Assembly: GCF_014066305.1 (NCBI RefSeq)
Contig: NW_023501152.1
Coordinates: 1-60,990 of the forward strand
Direction: 5' to 3'
Source: Letharia columbiana
Taxonomy: Eukaryota > Ascomycota > Lecanoromycetes > Lecanorales > Parmeliaceae
Length of the DNA: 60,990 bases
Positions 58,121 through 60,990 of this stretch are shown in pieces. A model generated the notes under the pieces. That model worked only from the letters and a program-made list of their open reading frames with translations, searched no databases and was not told the DNA's origin. Position 1 is the first letter of the stretch. Each line of letters starts with the position of its first letter. Both the position numbers and the translations under genes were made by a program.

Positions 58121-60990
58121 CGCTATACTCTTATTAATAGTTAACGAGTAAAGATCTATAAATTAAATTTATAATCGTTTTTTTAAATTAGAGCTATCGA
58201 GTAAATTTAATAAGCGATCTTTAATAAGCGATCTTTAGTAAGCGATATTTAAATTTCTTACTTTTAGTTATCTATAAGATTAAATTTAATAACTCTTTTT
58301 TTTATTTAAAAGCTTATATTATATTCTATAATTTAAAAGAAAAATCTTAAAATTTTAATAGAAAATAAAAAAGTTATTTTAAAATTAAATAATATATATC
58401 TATTTTTTAATTAAAGCTATCGAGCGAACTTTAATAAGCGATATTTAAATTTCTTACGCTTTAATACTTATAAGATTAAATTTTAAAACTTCTTTTTATT
58501 TAAAAGTTTATATTTTATTCTATAATTAAAAAAAATTTTTTAAAAAAAATTTAAAAAAATTTAATAGAAAATAAAAAAGTTATTCTATATATTAATAATA
58601 TTTTTTTATTTTTTTAATAAGAGAGACGCGCTTAATATAGAAGAATAAGATTTTAATAATTACGAATATTAATTTATTTATTTACGATAACTTAATCGAT
58701 CTAATTAAAAAGTATAGAGAATTTAAATCTATATTAATTAATATATATAAAAGAATAAGATAGAATTAAGCTTAAAAATCTTAAATTTATATATATAGTT
58801 AATTATAAATTCGAGTTCGCTACGCTTTTTAATTAGATTAACTAAGTTATCGCGAGTAAATAAATTAGTATTTATAATTATTAAAATCTCGCTCTTTCGC
58901 GCCTTCTTATTAAAAATTAGATATATATTATTAATATATAAAATAACTTTTTTATTTTCTATTAAAATTTTAAGATTTTTTTTTAAGTTATAGAACGAAA
59001 TATAAGCTTTTAGATAAAAAAAGAATTTTTAAATTTAATCTTATAATTATTAAAGCGTAAGAAATTTAAATATTACTTATTAAAGTTCGCTCGATAGTCG
59101 AATAGCTCTAATTAAAAAATAATAGATATATATTATTAATATTTAAAATAACTTTTTTATTTTCTATTAAATTTTTAAGATTTTTTTTTAAATTATAGAA
59201 TAAAATATAGGCTTTTAAATAAAAAAAGAATTTTTAAATTTAATCTTATAATTATTAAAGCGTAAGAAATTCAAATATCGCTTATTAAAGTTCGCTTATT
59301 AAAGTTCGCTTATTAAAGATCGTTTATTAAATTTACTCGATAGCTTTAATTAAAAAAAAAATTATAAATTTAATTTATAAATCTTTACTTATTATATATA
59401 TAAATTTAAGATTTTTAAGCTTAACTTTATTTTATTCTTTTATATATACTAATATCTTTATATTTAAAAAAGTATTTAATTAGATATATTAATATTAAAT
59501 AATAAGTTTAAATCTATAAATTAAATTTATAATCTATTTTTTTAATTAGAATTATTATTAAAGAAATAATTTTTAATATTATATAATATTAATATAATAT
59601 AAAGTTATTTTATTATTTTATATAGTTTATAAATATATATATATAGAGAGAGATATATTAAGATCTAATTAGAAAGATATAATATAAAAAATTAATTTAT
59701 AATAATTATTTATAAAAAATAGAGAAAGACTATATTCTTATAATAAGAAGTATTAAAATATTAAAAAGAAATAAAAATAATATATTAATTAATAGTATAA
59801 ATTTTATAATATCTTTTATTATAGTAAAATTTTTCGAATAATAAAATAGCTATAGATATTAAACGATTTTAATTTATTTAAATATATATTATTTAATATT
59901 TCTTTTATAGAGATCTAATTAACTATAATTATTATAGTAGATTCTTCTTTTATAACGTTATTATAATAATATATTATATTAATATAATAAAGATAATAAA
60001 CTAAGTTATTATAATATTCTTCGCTTATTAAATAATAATTTAATATAAAATTATAGAGAGTATATAACGTAAAATCTTAGAGAGCTAAATCGTATTCTTA
60101 AAGATAATAGTTTTATTATTACTTAATTTCTTTATAATATTCTTTATAATATTCTTTATATTTATTTATTATAATTTCTTCTCTTATTTTTTAATATAAT
60201 AGAGATAATAAATTAAATTATAATAATATTCTATTAGATAGAGTATAATAAAATACGACCGCATTTTATTAGAATAGCTCTTAGCGCGGAGGCGTATTTT
60301 ATTATAACTTTTATATTTAAATAAAATACGCTTTTTTTTCTAATAGAATTTCTTTATTTATTTAGATTTAAATAGTCTTAAGCTAGAGCTATATAGCGCT
60401 CCTTATAACGCGAAATTTAATCTTATAATTATTTTTTAAAAAAATATTAAAGTTTATATATAAAGTTATTTTCTTAACTCGTCGACGTTAAGAGAACTTT
60501 ATATTATAATTTTATTTTCTATAATAAATAATTAATATAATTTAAAAATTAAAAAAAATAATAGTATTACTTAATTAATATTATATATAAAAATTAAAAT
60601 TTTATAAATAATCCTAGAATTAATCTATTTAGAATTAAGATATTTTAAATAAAATTAAATATTTAATTAATTTTTTTTATTATTTAAAATAAAAAATTTA
60701 AAAAAAATATATAAAAAAACTTAAGAATTTTAGAATTTTAATATATATTTTTTAAATAGATTTACTTCTATATTTATTATTTAAAATAATAAATTTCTAT
60801 ATATATATCGATTACTTTTCGCGTAAAGAGAAATCCTTTATTTAAAAATTTATTTCGTTCTATATATAAAATATATTTAAAAAATTTAAAAAAAAATTTA
60901 ATTATACTTAGTTAGTAATTTTTAATAAAAAAGAAAATTTAAAAATCGCGTAATTTTAGAGTTATAATCTATTAAAATAATACTTATTAT
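58121..60990. repeat. AT-rich isochore of RIP type
   Basis: By eye almost entirely A and T with TA-rich dinucleotides, rare C/G, and no open frame of useful length. The switch from ordinary composition at ~57600 is abrupt. Ascomycete repeat-induced point mutation turns CpA into TpA in duplicated DNA and leaves exactly such blocks. No transposon protein can be read through the decay. It runs off the right end of the window. Confidence 0.85.
58140..59460. repeat. Large imperfect inverted repeat within the isochore
   Basis: The left arm (about 58140-58720) and right arm (about 58830-59400) are reverse complements over most of their length; for example AGAGCTATCGAGTAAATTTA (58190) matches the complement of the region near 59325-59345. 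Each arm itself contains two direct ~223-240 bp subrepeats marked by AGCTATCGA. A ~70-bp central module (58735-58800) recurs inverted at 59390-59460. It is probably two decayed elements in head-to-head orientation, or one with long terminal inverted repeats. Confidence 0.7.

Overview
The window looks like a piece of a filamentous ascomycete (Pezizomycotina) chromosome. Its genes have several short introns (mostly 48-80 nt, a few of 38 nt or 130-145 nt) with GT..AG ends and CTAAC/CTGAC-like branch points. The recognisable families are fungal: two PTH11-like rhodopsin-fold receptors, a heme-thiolate peroxygenase, an MFS sugar porter, a QDE-2/Ago1-type Argonaute, a GPI-anchored cysteine-rich secreted protein and a fungal WW-domain protein. 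The last ~3.4 kb is an extremely AT-rich block typical of RIP-degraded repeats. I cannot name the species; Dothideomycetes is a guess.

Layout. 1-427: start of a rhodopsin-like receptor running off the left edge (minus). 3725-5249: 2OG-Fe(II) oxygenase (plus). 6037-9805: broken Argonaute gene (minus). 11738-11935: degenerate ~38-41 bp tandem repeat. 12130-12756: zinc-knuckle-like hypothetical. 14949-15082 and 24676-24822: two solo LTRs of one family, each with a perfect 5-bp target-site duplication. 15853-16896: hypothetical. 20329-21722: peroxygenase. 26716-27939: proline-rich hypothetical. 30963-33881: large uncharacterised fungal protein whose only apparent start is followed by an in-frame TAG. 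36488-38403: sugar transporter. 39974-41773: second rhodopsin-like receptor, 10 exons. 43824-44114: small hypothetical. 45436-45865: methyltransferase remnant lacking its catalytic core. 46715-48321: WW-domain protein with a tandemly triplicated exon+intron module. 49211-50184: MDR oxidoreductase with one frameshift. 50486-51084 and 51993-53333: two hypotheticals. 55964-56556: secreted GPI-type protein. About 57620-60990: AT-rich isochore containing a ~1.3 kb inverted repeat.

Biology. There is no operon or obvious biosynthetic cluster. The main signal is decay: four genes (Argonaute, the 30963 gene, the methyltransferase and the MDR oxidoreductase) carry stops, frameshifts or internal deletion beside solo LTRs and an AT-rich block. 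The broken Argonaute is notable because it is the RNAi effector that restrains transposons; all its stops can be read as C-to-T changes, the direction expected of RIP. Sequencing error must be excluded before calling these true pseudogenes, since the window also contains an obviously unreliable homopolymer stretch (57620-58120). Gene-free stretches of several kb (428-3724, 12757-14948, 16897-20328, 21723-24675, 27940-30962, 33882-36487, 53334-55963) contain only short, unconvincing open frames.
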